From an uncultured Porphyromonadaceae bacterium (GTDB lineage: Bacteria > Bacteroidota > Bacteroidia > Bacteroidales > Muribaculaceae), in contig URMA01000011.1 in NCBI GenBank assembly GCA_900548875.1, positions 1-52,160 on the forward strand: 52,160 nt of DNA, given 5' to 3'. This document shows positions 8,035 to 17,237 of this stretch, piece after piece. Both the position numbers and the translations under genes were made by a program. Position 1 is the first letter of the stretch. Every line of letters begins with the position of its first letter. Under the pieces are notes generated by a model that worked only from the letters and a program-made list of their open reading frames with translations, was not told the DNA's origin and did no database searches.

Positions 8035-10575
8035 GTGGAACAAAATATTTATAGTTATGAGGAGGCGTTTAACGCTTCCTGTGAATATTTCCGAGGGGAT
8101 GAATTGGCTGCAAGGGTTTGGGTCAATAAGTACGCTTTGAAAGATTCTTTCGGTAATATTTATGAGAAAACACCGGATGACATGCATCGTCGTATAGCGA
8201 GAGAATTGGCCCGGATTGAAAGCAAGTACAAGAATCCGATGTCGGAAGATGAAATTTTTGACTTGATTAAAAATTTCAACTATATAATTCCGCAAGGTAG
8301 CCCTATGGCAGGAATCGGCAACAATTTTCAGGTCGGTTCGTTGTCAAACTGTTTCGTGATCGGTTTGGATGGAAGTCCTGATTCGTATGGGGGTATCATC
8401 AAGATAGACGAAGAACAAGTTCAGTTGATGAAACGCCGTGGTGGAGTTGGACACGATTTGTCGCATATCCGTCCGAAAGGTTCACCGGTTAAAAACTCCG
8501 CTTTGACATCAACCGGTCTGGTTCCGTTTATGGAACGCTATTCCAATTCAACTCGCGAAGTGGCTCAGGATGGTCGTCGCGGTGCGTTAATGTTGTCGGT
8601 AAGCATAAAGCATCCCGACAGCGAAGCGTTTATTGACGCAAAGATGACAGAAGGAAAAGTGACCGGTGCGAATGTTTCCGTTCGGATTGATGATGAATTT
8701 ATGAAGGCTGTGGAATCCCAATCGGAATATACGCAGACTTATCCGATCGATTCGGAAAATCCCAAATATAAGAAAACTATAGATGCGGTGGCTCTTTGGC
8801 GTAAGATTGTTCACAACGCATGGCAGAGCGCTGAGCCAGGTGTCTTGTTTTGGGATACTATCATACGTGAATCAGTGCCTGACTGCTATGCAGATTTGGG
8901 TTTCAAAACCATTTCGACCAATCCGTGTGGCGAAATACCTTTGTGTCCTTACGACAGTTGTCGCCTGATAGCAATTAATTTGTATTCTTACGTGGTAAAT
9001 CCGTTTACAAAAGATGCTTATTTTGACTACGACCTGTTCCGTAAACATGTGGCTGCAGCTCAGAGAATGATGGACGACATCATTGATCTGGAGATGGAAA
9101 AGATTGACAAGATCTTGGCAAAAATAGAATCCGATCCTGAAACACTTGAAGTAAAACAGACGGAACTTAATTTGTGGAACAAGATTCGCCGCAAAACACT
9201 TCAGGGACGTCGTACGGGTGTCGGTACAACAGGAGAAGGCGACATGATTGCCGCTATGGGACTTCGTTATGGAACAGTAGAGGCAACTGATTTCTCAGAA
9301 GAAGTACATAAGGCGTTGGCATTGGCTGCTTACGGCTCATCTGTCAATATGGCGAAAGAGCGTGGCGCATTCGAAGTGTTTGATGCCGAACGCGAGAAAA
9401 ACAATCCGTTCATTAATCGTTTGAAGGAAGCGGATCCGAAGCTGTATGAAGATATGGTGAAATACGGCCGACGCAATATTGCCTGCCTGACAATTGCCCC
9501 AACCGGTACAACCAGTTTGATGACACAGACAACTTCCGGTATCGAGCCTGTCTTTTTACCTGTCTATAAACGTAGAAGAAAGGTGAATCCGAATGACCCG
9601 AGTGTTCGAATTGACTTTGTGGATGAAAACGGTGATGCTTTTGAGGAATATATCGTTTATCATCATAAGTTCATTACATGGATGGAGATTAACGGCATTC
9701 AGGTAAAACATGATTATACACAAGAAGAAATAGATGAACTGATCAAGCGTTCTCCGTATTATAAGGCAACATCGAACGATATCAACTGGTTGGAAAAAGT
9801 AAATATGCAAGGGCGTATACAGAAGTGGGTTGACCATTCAATCAGTGTAACTATCAATTTGCCGTCGGATGTATCAGAGGATTTGATTAACGATCTGTAT
9901 CTTCAGGCTTGGAAAGTGGGTTGTAAGGGATGTACAGTATATCGCGACGGTTCCCGTTCAGGCGTTTTGGTTGCAACTCAGAAGAAGAAGGAGAAGAAGA
10001 AGGAAGTCATTGCTGTAGAAGAACATACAGTATTGAAACGTCCTATTGAGTTGGAAGCTGATGTGGTTCGTTTCCAAAACAATAAGGAAAAATGGATTGC
10101 TTTCATTGGTCTTGTAAATGATAAACCTTATGAAATTTTCACAGGTTTGGCTGATGATGATGACGGTATTTTCTGTCCGAAGTCTGTGTCAAAAGGAAAA
10201 ATCATTAAGGCGATTGACGAGCAGGGTAACAAGCGCTACGATTTCCAGTTTATCAACAAACGCGGCTATAAGACGACAATCGAAGGTTTGTCCGATAAGT
10301 TCAATCCTGAATATTGGAATTATGCAAAACTAATTTCCGGAGTATTGCGCTATGGTATGCCTATCGACAAGGTTATCAAATTGGTTAATAGTCTTGAATT
10401 GAACAGCGAATCCATCAATACTTGGAAAATGGGTGTGGAACGCGCATTAAAGAAATATCTGCCCAATGGAACTCAGGCAAGCGGTCAGAAATGTCCAAAT
10501 TGCGGACAGGAGACATTGGTTTATCAGGAAGGATGTTTGATCTGTACTTCCTGTGGAACTTCAAGATGTGGTTAG
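8035..10575 (+). CDS. nrdJ: Adenosylcobalamin-dependent (class II) ribonucleotide reductase
   Basis: Reduces ribonucleotides to deoxyribonucleotides with a radical made from adenosylcobalamin, so it needs no oxygen. Counted from the GTG at 8035 (846 residues), the N-terminal SNCFVIG holds Cys106 of the redox pair. The central NPCGEIPLC carries the radical cysteine Cys298 and catalytic Glu300. The ATIAPTGTTS-type loop (LTIAPTGTTSLM) is present. After a lysine-rich linker (KKKEKKKEV) the C-terminal part ends in a zinc-ribbon-like CPNCGQ...CTSCGTSRCG. An in-frame GTG at 8005 adds ten residues but coincides with the predicted transcript start. No cobalamin riboswitch fits in the short leader. A terminator follows. 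Confidence 0.95.
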   Translation: MEQNIYSYEEAFNASCEYFRGDELAARVWVNKYALKDSFGNIYEKTPDDMHRRIARELARIESKYKNPMSEDEIFDLIKNFNYIIPQGSPMAGIGNNFQVGSLSNCFVIGLDGSPDSYGGIIKIDEEQVQLMKRRGGVGHDLSHIRPKGSPVKNSALTSTGLVPFMERYSNSTREVAQDGRRGALMLSVSIKHPDSEAFIDAKMTEGKVTGANVSVRIDDEFMKAVESQSEYTQTYPIDSENPKYKKTIDAVALWRKIVHNAWQSAEPGVLFWDTIIRESVPDCYADLGFKTISTNPCGEIPLCPYDSCRLIAINLYSYVVNPFTKDAYFDYDLFRKHVAAAQRMMDDIIDLEMEKIDKILAKIESDPETLEVKQTELNLWNKIRRKTLQGRRTGVGTTGEGDMIAAMGLRYGTVEATDFSEEVHKALALAAYGSSVNMAKERGAFEVFDAEREKNNPFINRLKEADPKLYEDMVKYGRRNIACLTIAPTGTTSLMTQTTSGIEPVFLPVYKRRRKVNPNDPSVRIDFVDENGDAFEEYIVYHHKFITWMEINGIQVKHDYTQEEIDELIKRSPYYKATSNDINWLEKVNMQGRIQKWVDHSISVTINLPSDVSEDLINDLYLQAWKVGCKGCTVYRDGSRSGVLVATQKKKEKKKEVIAVEEHTVLKRPIELEADVVRFQNNKEKWIAFIGLVNDKPYEIFTGLADDDDGIFCPKSVSKGKIIKAIDEQGNKRYDFQFINKRGYKTTIEGLSDKFNPEYWNYAKLISGVLRYGMPIDKVIKLVNSLELNSESINTWKMGVERALKKYLPNGTQASGQKCPNCGQETLVYQEGCLICTSCGTSRCG

Positions 10576-10601
10576 AACATAAAACATTCGTATAAAAAAG
10601 G

Positions 10602-10643
10602 CACACAGATAAAGCAAGTTTTTTGTTTTGTCTGTGTGTTTTT
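10602..10643 (+). terminator. Intrinsic terminator of nrdJ
   Basis: CACACAGA (10602-10609) pairs with TCTGTGTG (10631-10638), with further weak pairs inside, followed by a T-rich run to 10643. Confidence 0.7.
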
Positions 10644-10712
10644 CGTTAGAAATGTGTAATTTTATGCCATAAAATTGATTCACTGAATAATAACCTAAAA
10701 TTTATAATCCAA

Positions 10713-13388
10713 ATGAAACTAACTTTTCATATCGACTATAATACGGCATGGGGCGAGTCGGTATTTTTAGTCGGCGACATTAATGAACTGGGAAATAATA
10801 ATCTGGACAATGCGTTGCGATTGTCTTATGATAACGGTTCGTGGTCGGTATCGATAGAGTTAGGAAGCTCTGTCAAAGATTTTACCTATTCTTATGTTGT
10901 TAAATCCGATTCCGGCTATATCCGCAGAGAGTGGGGACGTCCTCACTGGTTTAAAGCCGGCAAAAAGATTCGCACCTATGAAATTTTCGATCATTGGCAG
11001 GATCAGCCAATGGACAAGTCTTTTTATTCGTCCATGTTTACCGATGCTGTTTTCCGCAGAGATAACAGACAGCCAGAACCCGAAATATCCACAGAAAGTT
11101 TGCAAATCAGAGTTTTTGCACCAACCGTACGGTCTGAAGAAACGCTGCTCTTAGTTGGAAAAGGAGTGGGCCTTGGTGAATGGACTGTTGAAAATGCATT
11201 GGAATTAAGTGATGCAACATATCCTGAATGGCAGATAGTTTTGCCGCTTTCGACTTTGGAATTTCCGTTGGAATATAAGTTCGTAAAGAAAAACAAGCAC
11301 ACTGGTGCTGTCGTCTGGGAGAACTGCAACAATCGCATGTTGAATCTCAAGACCCAAAAAAATAAAACGGTAGCTGTTACGGTAGCCGGTTTGCGTTTTT
11401 GCGATGGCTCGCAACTGTGGAAGGGTGCCGGTACTGCTATTCCAGTCTTTTCTATTCGGACAGAGGATGATTTCGGTGTTGGCGATTTCGTCAGCATTAA
11501 AAAGATGATTGACTGGTTGGCGTTGACCGGTCAGCGTGTGCTTCAGATTCTTCCAATCAATGATACAACAATGACGAATACGTGGACGGATTCCTATCCG
11601 TATAGCGCGAATTCAATATTTGCTCTACACCCCATGTTCTTGAATTTGAAGGCAGTTGGGCGATTAAAAGATTCGGCCCGCCAAGAGTATTATGACGGCT
11701 TGGCACGCGAATTGAATTCATTGCCTGTTGTTGACTATGAAAGGGTGAACGAAGGGAAGCGTCAGTATATTCGTGAGTTGTTTGCTGAAATTGGAGAAGA
11801 TACGTTGAACAGTGCCGAATATAAGGATTTTGTTTCACGTAATGAATATTGGTTGAAATCATATTCTGCATTCTGTGTGCTCCGTGACAAGTTCAATACT
11901 CCGGACTTCTCTCAATGGAAGGAATATTCAGTTTATGATGCCGAAAAGATTGACAAACTGATTGCAGAAAACAAAACGGAAATAGATATCAATAATTTTG
12001 TTCAGTATCATTTGGACAAACAGCTTCGTGATGCATGCAATTATGCACACGAACACAATGTCGTCTTGAAAGGAGATATTCCAATTGGCATAAGCCGTAC
12101 CAGTGCAGACGCATGGGTAGATCCTGATTTGTTTAATATGGATTGCCAGGCAGGAGCACCGCCTGATGATTTTTCCGTGTTGGGACAAAATTGGGGGCTT
12201 CCTACTTATAATTGGGAGGAAATGCAGAAGGACGGATTCCAATGGTGGAAAAACCGTATGCGCAAAATGGCGGAATACTTTGACTTGTATCGCATCGACC
12301 ATATTTTGGGATTCTTCCGCATTTGGCAGATTCCACAGAAGGCCGTGCATGGTCTGTTGGGTACGTTTAATCCGGCATTGCCATATACACCGGACGAAAT
12401 GAAATATAATTATGATTTCTGGATAGATGTCGATTTGCAGACACGTCCGTATATCATGGATTATTTCCTGCATGATTTCTTTGGCGACTATACAGATGAA
12501 GTGAAGGAGGCATTTTTGAATGATGCCGGTTACGGTCGATACCATTTGAAAGACTTTGTTGACACCCAGGCTAAAGTCGTAGCATATTTTAAAGATAAGG
12601 AAAAGAGTGACAAGAACAAGCGGATTGAAGATGCACTGCTTGGCTTGATTGACGAAGTGTTGTTTATTGAAGATCCTGTACAAAAAGGAAAATATCATCC
12701 ACGCATTTCCGCTCAGTTTACCTATATTTACCGTTCGTTGAACGATTACGAACGCTGGTGCTTTGACCGCATGTACAATGATTTCTTCTATCACCGCCAT
12801 AATGATTTTTGGTATGGAAAGGCTATGATGAAGTTACCGGCATTGGTAAATTCCACTGATATGTTGGTCTGCGGAGAGGATTTGGGTATGATTCCAGATT
12901 GTGTACCGGCTGTTATGAATCAACTGCAAATTCTTTCTTTGGAGATTCAGCGAATGCCTAAGGATCCGCATGTTGAATTTGGAAATCCGTATCATTATCC
13001 GTATCTTTCCGTCTGTACGACTTCAACCCATGACATGGGCGGTATTCGTCAATGGTGGGAAGAAAACCACGATAAGACGCAGCGATTCTATAACCAGATG
13101 CTTGGTCAAACGGGTGAAGCTCCGTATTTCGCTGAACCATGGATTTGTGACATTATAACGAGCCAGCATATGGAGTCGCCGGCCATGCTGTCCATTTTGC
13201 CTTGGCAGGATTGGATGTCGATTGACGGAGGATTGCGCAGAGCAAACCCGAAAGATGAACAGATTAATATACCGGCTATTTCCCGTCATTATTGGAGATA
13301 TCGTATGCATATGACTGTCGAAGAACTGCTGAAGCAAACTAATTTTAATAAGATAGTTGAATCGAAAATAACTAACAGCGGACGTTGA
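10713..13388 (+). CDS. malQ: 4-alpha-glucanotransferase (GH77) with two starch-binding domains
   Basis: Transfers alpha-1,4-glucan chains between maltodextrins (disproportionating enzyme) in starch and glycogen use. It is 891 residues, the long Bacteroidales and plant DPE2-like form. Two CBM20-like domains lie at about 1-115 and 130-235 (ESVFLVGDINELGNNN and LLVGKGVGLGEWTVENA). The GH77 domain follows, starting with GTAIPVFSIRTEDDFGVGDF. Catalytic residues by family position are nucleophile Asp529 (RIDHILGFF), acid/base Glu722 (CGEDLG) and Asp774 (TSTHDM). There is no signal peptide, so it acts in the cytoplasm. A weak -7 box (TAATTTTA, 10657-10664) precedes it. It is single, ending at a terminator shared with htrA. 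Confidence 0.94.
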   Translation: MKLTFHIDYNTAWGESVFLVGDINELGNNNLDNALRLSYDNGSWSVSIELGSSVKDFTYSYVVKSDSGYIRREWGRPHWFKAGKKIRTYEIFDHWQDQPMDKSFYSSMFTDAVFRRDNRQPEPEISTESLQIRVFAPTVRSEETLLLVGKGVGLGEWTVENALELSDATYPEWQIVLPLSTLEFPLEYKFVKKNKHTGAVVWENCNNRMLNLKTQKNKTVAVTVAGLRFCDGSQLWKGAGTAIPVFSIRTEDDFGVGDFVSIKKMIDWLALTGQRVLQILPINDTTMTNTWTDSYPYSANSIFALHPMFLNLKAVGRLKDSARQEYYDGLARELNSLPVVDYERVNEGKRQYIRELFAEIGEDTLNSAEYKDFVSRNEYWLKSYSAFCVLRDKFNTPDFSQWKEYSVYDAEKIDKLIAENKTEIDINNFVQYHLDKQLRDACNYAHEHNVVLKGDIPIGISRTSADAWVDPDLFNMDCQAGAPPDDFSVLGQNWGLPTYNWEEMQKDGFQWWKNRMRKMAEYFDLYRIDHILGFFRIWQIPQKAVHGLLGTFNPALPYTPDEMKYNYDFWIDVDLQTRPYIMDYFLHDFFGDYTDEVKEAFLNDAGYGRYHLKDFVDTQAKVVAYFKDKEKSDKNKRIEDALLGLIDEVLFIEDPVQKGKYHPRISAQFTYIYRSLNDYERWCFDRMYNDFFYHRHNDFWYGKAMMKLPALVNSTDMLVCGEDLGMIPDCVPAVMNQLQILSLEIQRMPKDPHVEFGNPYHYPYLSVCTTSTHDMGGIRQWWEENHDKTQRFYNQMLGQTGEAPYFAEPWICDIITSQHMESPAMLSILPWQDWMSIDGGLRRANPKDEQINIPAISRHYWRYRMHMTVEELLKQTNFNKIVESKITNSGR

Positions 13389-13411
13389 CGATAGTCGGAA
13401 ACAATAATCAC

Positions 13412-13448
13412 AAAAATGGGCAGCCCAATGATGAGTTGCCCATTTTTT
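13412..13448. terminator. Terminator of malQ, usable in both directions
   Basis: A perfect 11-bp stem (13412-13422 with 13437-13447) has A and T runs as its outer part, so a T-run follows it on either strand. Confidence 0.8.
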
Positions 13449-13465
13449 ATGTATGATAAACAACA

Positions 13466-13502
13466 AGGTCCCTCAAGATTCTGTTGGAACTTTGAGGGAC
13501 CT
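13466..13502 (-). terminator. Hairpin downstream of htrA
   Basis: AGGTCCCTCAA (13466-13476) pairs perfectly with TTGAGGGACCT (13492-13502). It lies 36 nt after the htrA stop on the minus strand and is followed there by TTGTTTAT, a weak T tract. Confidence 0.6.
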
Positions 13503-13537
13503 GTTCTCATATTTCCCTTACTGGGGAATGTGGTCGG

Positions 13538-15052
13538 TTATTCTTCTTCTGTCAATGGAACGGCCATGTAGTCACGTTTGCCGGTCGGATAGACACCTGT
13601 GATGAACATTACTTTGTTGGGTGACGAACTGCGCATGATTTCGTTGTAAATGGTTTCGACATCCTTTTGTGACTTAACGGTAACATTGTTAATGTCAAGG
13701 ATAATAAACCCTTCGGTGATTCCGGCAGATTTGAATTTGCCGTCTTTCAATCCGACAACCTGAACACCGTTGCTGATGTGCAATTGTGCTTTTACCTTGT
13801 CTGAAACCTGTTTGAACGCGCAACCGAGGGCTGTGAAGTCCGAACTCTTGGTAATGGTTGTATTGCCTTGAGCATTTCTCATTGTGACATCCAATTTGAT
13901 TTCTTTATTGTCACGAATTATTGTCAGTGTGGCTTTATCGCCTGGAGAAAGACGGCTCATAATCTCTTGCAGCTCAGCTCTGTTTCTTGCTTTAGAACCG
14001 TTGATGGCTGTAATGACATCGCCTTTCTGAACACCAGCTTCTTTAGCCGCACTCATATCTTCAACCGAAGCGACATAAATACCTTCATTTACTGCTGTGA
14101 TTTTTTCTTTCTCTGCGATTTCCGGAGACAATTCTGTGAACGATATGCCCAAGACGGCACGTTGCACAGTTCCGTATTTACGAATATCGGTAATGATTTT
14201 CTTTACGATAGAAGTAGGAATGGCAAACGAATAGCCTGCGTAGTTTCCAGTCTGAGAATAAATGGCTGTATTGATACCCACCAGTTCACCGCGAGTATTG
14301 ACCAATGCACCGCCACTGTTGCCAGGATTTACAGCGGCATCCGTTTGAATGAAGGCATCGATGCCCATTTGCTGGCTGTGTGTAGAGCTGGAAATGCTTC
14401 GAGCTTTTGCACTGACAATACCCGCAGTTACAGTCGATGTAAATCCAAAGGGATTGCCTACTGCCAGAACCCATTCTCCAACCTTCAGATCATCAGAATT
14501 GCCGAAAGTTATTACCGGCAGGTTCTTTTCGTCAATTTTTAGTAAGGCCAAGTCGGTGGCAGGGTCACTGCCAATAACCGTTGCATTGTATGACTTATTG
14601 TTGTTCAGCGTAATTTCCAGCTTTTCAGCTCCCTCAATTACGTGATTGTTCGTTACAATGTATCCGTCTTCGCTAATAATTACTCCAGAACCTAAGCCAA
14701 GCTGTTGTGGCTCTGCTTCTTTTTGCTGTTGACGGTTGCCATATCCAGGACCAAAGAAGAATTCAAAGAACGGATCGTTGAATCCGGACATTCTGTTTTG
14801 GCGTGGAGTTGCAAAACTTTTAATGCTTACAACGCAGTTGATAGTGCTCTCTGCAGCTTTCGTAAAATCTGTAGGAGCAGCCGTTAGTGATGAACTGGCA
14901 GCAGTACGGATAAATCCATCCTGTTCAAATTGTACATCATTTTCCCCGTTTTCTGCCTGTCTTTCGACAGCTGCCCACAATGCGGGCGTAGCAGCCAATA
15001 CAACTGCAGCGGCGGCTGCAATAAGTATTGTTTTTTTCTTAGGCGTTTTCAT
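13538..15052 (-). CDS. degP: HtrA/DegP-family periplasmic serine protease
   Basis: Envelope quality-control protease and chaperone of the Do family. From the ATG at 15052 (504 residues) it begins MKTPKKKTILIAAAAAVVLA, an export signal. An ATG 13 codons upstream would put a second odd leader in front and is rejected. The trypsin-like domain has its triad at His137 (TNNHVIEG), Asp167 (DPATDLALLKI) and Ser246 (NPGNSGGAL). A glycine/phenylalanine-rich loop (FFEFFFGPGYGN) precedes it. Two PDZ domains follow, the first with AGVQKGDVITAINGS, the second more divergent. It ends at hairpins shared with malQ. A palindrome lies in its leader (15094-15105). Confidence 0.94.
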   Translation of the reverse strand: MKTPKKKTILIAAAAAVVLAATPALWAAVERQAENGENDVQFEQDGFIRTAASSSLTAAPTDFTKAAESTINCVVSIKSFATPRQNRMSGFNDPFFEFFFGPGYGNRQQQKEAEPQQLGLGSGVIISEDGYIVTNNHVIEGAEKLEITLNNNKSYNATVIGSDPATDLALLKIDEKNLPVITFGNSDDLKVGEWVLAVGNPFGFTSTVTAGIVSAKARSISSSTHSQQMGIDAFIQTDAAVNPGNSGGALVNTRGELVGINTAIYSQTGNYAGYSFAIPTSIVKKIITDIRKYGTVQRAVLGISFTELSPEIAEKEKITAVNEGIYVASVEDMSAAKEAGVQKGDVITAINGSKARNRAELQEIMSRLSPGDKATLTIIRDNKEIKLDVTMRNAQGNTTITKSSDFTALGCAFKQVSDKVKAQLHISNGVQVVGLKDGKFKSAGITEGFIILDINNVTVKSQKDVETIYNEIMRSSSPNKVMFITGVYPTGKRDYMAVPLTEEE

Positions 15053-15093
15053 ATCAAAAATGTTAAATAGAATTCGTATTAATATTTTCAACT

Positions 15094-15113
15094 GTTAAAT
15101 TTAACGATTTAAC
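15094..15113. repeat. Palindrome plus extra half-site in the htrA leader
   Basis: GTTAAATTTAAC (15094-15105) is a perfect 12-bp palindrome. Its half ATTTAAC recurs at 15107-15113, giving an 8-bp period. The cluster sits between the likely promoter and the htrA start, an operator-like position. Confidence 0.5.
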
Positions 15114-15117
15114 GGTT

Positions 15118-15149
15118 CTAATATACATCAAAAAAATTTAGACCGGCAA
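15118..15149 (-). promoter_or_regulatory. Possible promoter of htrA
   Basis: On the minus strand TTG (15149-15147), 21 nt, then TATATTAG (15125-15118), one mismatch to TAnnTTTG. The transcript would begin near 15110. Confidence 0.4.
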
Positions 15150-15262
15150 GTTTAATCTTTACTTTTAAGATATTTTAATGGGAATGTGTCTTTACGTGTC
15201 CGATTTGTAAAGTTTTGTAATAAAAATGCATCATATTAGGTAAAAATCAGTTTAAAAAAGGC

Positions 15263-15712
15263 TTAATCATCGCTAAAAACTTCTGACAAGTCTTTCATCT
15301 CACGATATTCGTTCCAATCCGGATCTTTTTCGGCATATATCGTGATGGGAAGAAGTTCGAAATCCTTAAGTGCATCGTTCAGCATATATTGGAATTTTCT
15401 GGGGTTAAGAGTGTAGAATATCCAATTCCTTTCTCCGTCTCCAGTGTAGATTCCTGTCATGACAGCTGCAGAGTCTTTGGCAAAAGCATTATTGATAGCA
15501 TCCGTCACCTGTTCCATAAGGGATGAAGTTTTGAAATCCGGCATTCCGTCTTTTTCCGGTGTATATTTCCATGTAATCTCAATCCGGTCATTGTACTTTC
15601 CTGATGCCATGACGGGTTCAACTCCCTGTCGGCCGGTGACCATGATTAAAGCTCCCGATTCACTTTCTGTTGGGGAAGTCCACCACTCATTTCCAATTTT
15701 TAATTTTGCCAT
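15263..15712 (-). CDS. DUF695-like protein
   Basis: 149-residue soluble protein starting MAKLKIGNEWWTSPTESESG. The length, the opening and the later GERNWIFYTLNP with FQYMLNDALKDF fit the DUF695 family found widely in Bacteroidales. The family has no known function, and nothing around it suggests one. The open frame runs much further upstream, but the extra part is unlike a protein and lies in the divergent rmuC gene. The ATG at 15712 sits about 22 nt downstream of a -7 box (TAAATTTG), which settles the start. Confidence 0.82.
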   Translation of the reverse strand: MAKLKIGNEWWTSPTESESGALIMVTGRQGVEPVMASGKYNDRIEITWKYTPEKDGMPDFKTSSLMEQVTDAINNAFAKDSAAVMTGIYTGDGERNWIFYTLNPRKFQYMLNDALKDFELLPITIYAEKDPDWNEYREMKDLSEVFSDD

Positions 15713-15733
15713 AGTTCGTTTTTTGTTTTGATA

Positions 15734-15741
15734 CAAATTTA
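15734..15741 (-). promoter_or_regulatory. -7 box of the DUF695 gene
   Basis: TAAATTTG on the minus strand matches TAnnTTTG and lies about 22 nt upstream of the ATG at 15712. Confidence 0.5.
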
Positions 15742-15845
15742 ATGTATAATCCTTCAAGTAGAAAATTTCTTGAAATAATGTTACATAAAGGAGTGAGTGT
15801 TTTTTTATGTCTGCGTTATGTTGTAATTTTACAAATAAAAAACAA

Positions 15846-17150
15846 ATGGAAATAGTTTTACTTTGTCTTTTAGGTGTGGCTGTTGTAGCCGTTTTTGTGT
15901 TGGTCGGGAAATTGAATGTTGCGCGCCGTGATCTGTCGCGTGTGAAATATGAGGCGGAAGAAAGTCTGAAAAATGCTGAGCAGTTGCGCGGTTTGAACAA
16001 TAAGAATGAAGAGGCAATTGGTGCATTACAGAAAGAAAACAGTTCTTTGTCGGTGGAGAATGCCCGGTTGTCTGAACGCTTGTCATTCATAGAGGTTGAG
16101 AAAGATAAGATGAAGAAAGAATCGGAGACACAATTCCGATTGTTGGCAAATGAAATTTTTGCAATGGAATCCAAACAATTCCGTGAATCGAGCGAGAATC
16201 GTTTGGGTGAAATTTTGAAGCCTTTGAAAGACAATATTCATGACTTCAAACAGACAATAATGAGCAACTATACTGAAGAAGCGAAAGAACGTCATTCCTT
16301 GAAGGAGCATATCAAAGAGTTGATGGACTTAAATCATACGATAGGCAAGGAAGCCCGTGAATTGACGGAAGCATTGAAGGGAAATTCCAAGGTACAAGGC
16401 GATTGGGGGGAAATGATTTTGGAGTCAATTCTTGAAAAATCAGGTCTAATTAAAGATGAGAATTACTTTGTTCAACCGGCAAAGAATGTCAATGGAGAGA
16501 CGCTTGTCTCGGAAAATGGAAACGGATTGCGTCCGGATGTTGTCGTATGCATGCCCGACAAAAAATATGTGGTGATTGACTCAAAGGTATCACTTACGGC
16601 GTATACAAATTTTGTCAATGCAGAAACCGAAGAAGAAAGAATGCGGTATGGAAAATTGCATGTCCAGTCTGTCCGTGCGCACTTGAAAGAATTACAAAAT
16701 AAGAGTTATCAGGATTATATAGGAGTGTCGCCGCAAAACCGAATGGATTTCGTCCTGATGTTCATTCCAAATGAGCAGGCCTATATGGTGGCGATGTCGC
16801 TGGATAAGAATCTGTGGCAGGAAGCTTATGACAAGCGTGTCGTGATTATCAGTCCTGCCCATGTCATCTCAACATTGCGGCTGATAGCTCAATTATGGAC
16901 ACGTGACAGACAGACAAAGAATGCGCTCACTATTGCCGAAGAGAGTGGAAAATTATATGACAAATTTGTCGGATTGGTAGATGATTTGAAGAGCGTAGGA
17001 GTGAATTTGGAACGAACCAAAGCGGTGTACGATCAGGCCTTTAATAAGTTGAGCGAGGGCAGAGGCAATTTGATTTCCCGGGTTGAGAAAATCAAGGAAT
17101 TGGGTGCTAAGACGACGAAGTCGCTGCCTGACACTGGAGAAAATAGCTAA
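15846..17150 (+). CDS. rmuC: DNA recombination protein RmuC
   Basis: Membrane-anchored protein of the RmuC family, related to PD-(D/E)XK nucleases and thought to limit rearrangements at inverted repeats. The 434 residues from the ATG at 15846 start with one membrane helix (IVLLCLLGVAVVAVFVLVG). A long coiled coil follows (about 25-120). The conserved domain includes GNSKVQGDWGEMILESILEKSG, then LRPDVVVCMPDKKYVVIDSKVSL, where Asp and Asp-Ser-Lys form the nuclease-like core, and VIISPAHVISTLRLI. An in-frame ATG at 15807 lies upstream of a weak -7 box (TAATTTTA, 15824-15831) and is rejected. The gene ends at a terminator shared with fmt. Confidence 0.92.
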   Translation: MEIVLLCLLGVAVVAVFVLVGKLNVARRDLSRVKYEAEESLKNAEQLRGLNNKNEEAIGALQKENSSLSVENARLSERLSFIEVEKDKMKKESETQFRLLANEIFAMESKQFRESSENRLGEILKPLKDNIHDFKQTIMSNYTEEAKERHSLKEHIKELMDLNHTIGKEARELTEALKGNSKVQGDWGEMILESILEKSGLIKDENYFVQPAKNVNGETLVSENGNGLRPDVVVCMPDKKYVVIDSKVSLTAYTNFVNAETEEERMRYGKLHVQSVRAHLKELQNKSYQDYIGVSPQNRMDFVLMFIPNEQAYMVAMSLDKNLWQEAYDKRVVIISPAHVISTLRLIAQLWTRDRQTKNALTIAEESGKLYDKFVGLVDDLKSVGVNLERTKAVYDQAFNKLSEGRGNLISRVEKIKELGAKTTKSLPDTGENS

Positions 17151-17183
17151 ACCCAAACCTGATTAGGGTGTAACTGCAAAAAA

Positions 17184-17221
17184 CTGTCCATGCTGTAATT
17201 TGGGGCATAGACAGCTTTTTG
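17184..17221. terminator. Bidirectional terminator between rmuC and fmt
   Basis: A 10-bp stem with one mismatch (17184-17193 with 17205-17214) is flanked by an A-run on the left and a T-run on the right. It fits both converging genes. Confidence 0.7.
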
Positions 17222-17237
17222 TTTGATGGAAAGGGAA

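Noticed and set aside
7969..8035. Cobalamin riboswitch upstream of nrdJ
   Set aside because: The leader from the predicted transcript start to the GTG at 8035 is only about 30 nt, and no B12-box-like sequence was found in the intergenic region.
11928..12800. 290-codon antisense frame within malQ
   Set aside because: It is the shadow of a strongly supported GH77 domain on the other strand and encodes an implausible Ile/Phe/Cys-rich chain.
15713..16234. N-terminal extension of the DUF695 frame by about 170 codons
   Set aside because: It runs antisense through rmuC, has no protein-like character and lies upstream of the promoter box at 15734-15741.
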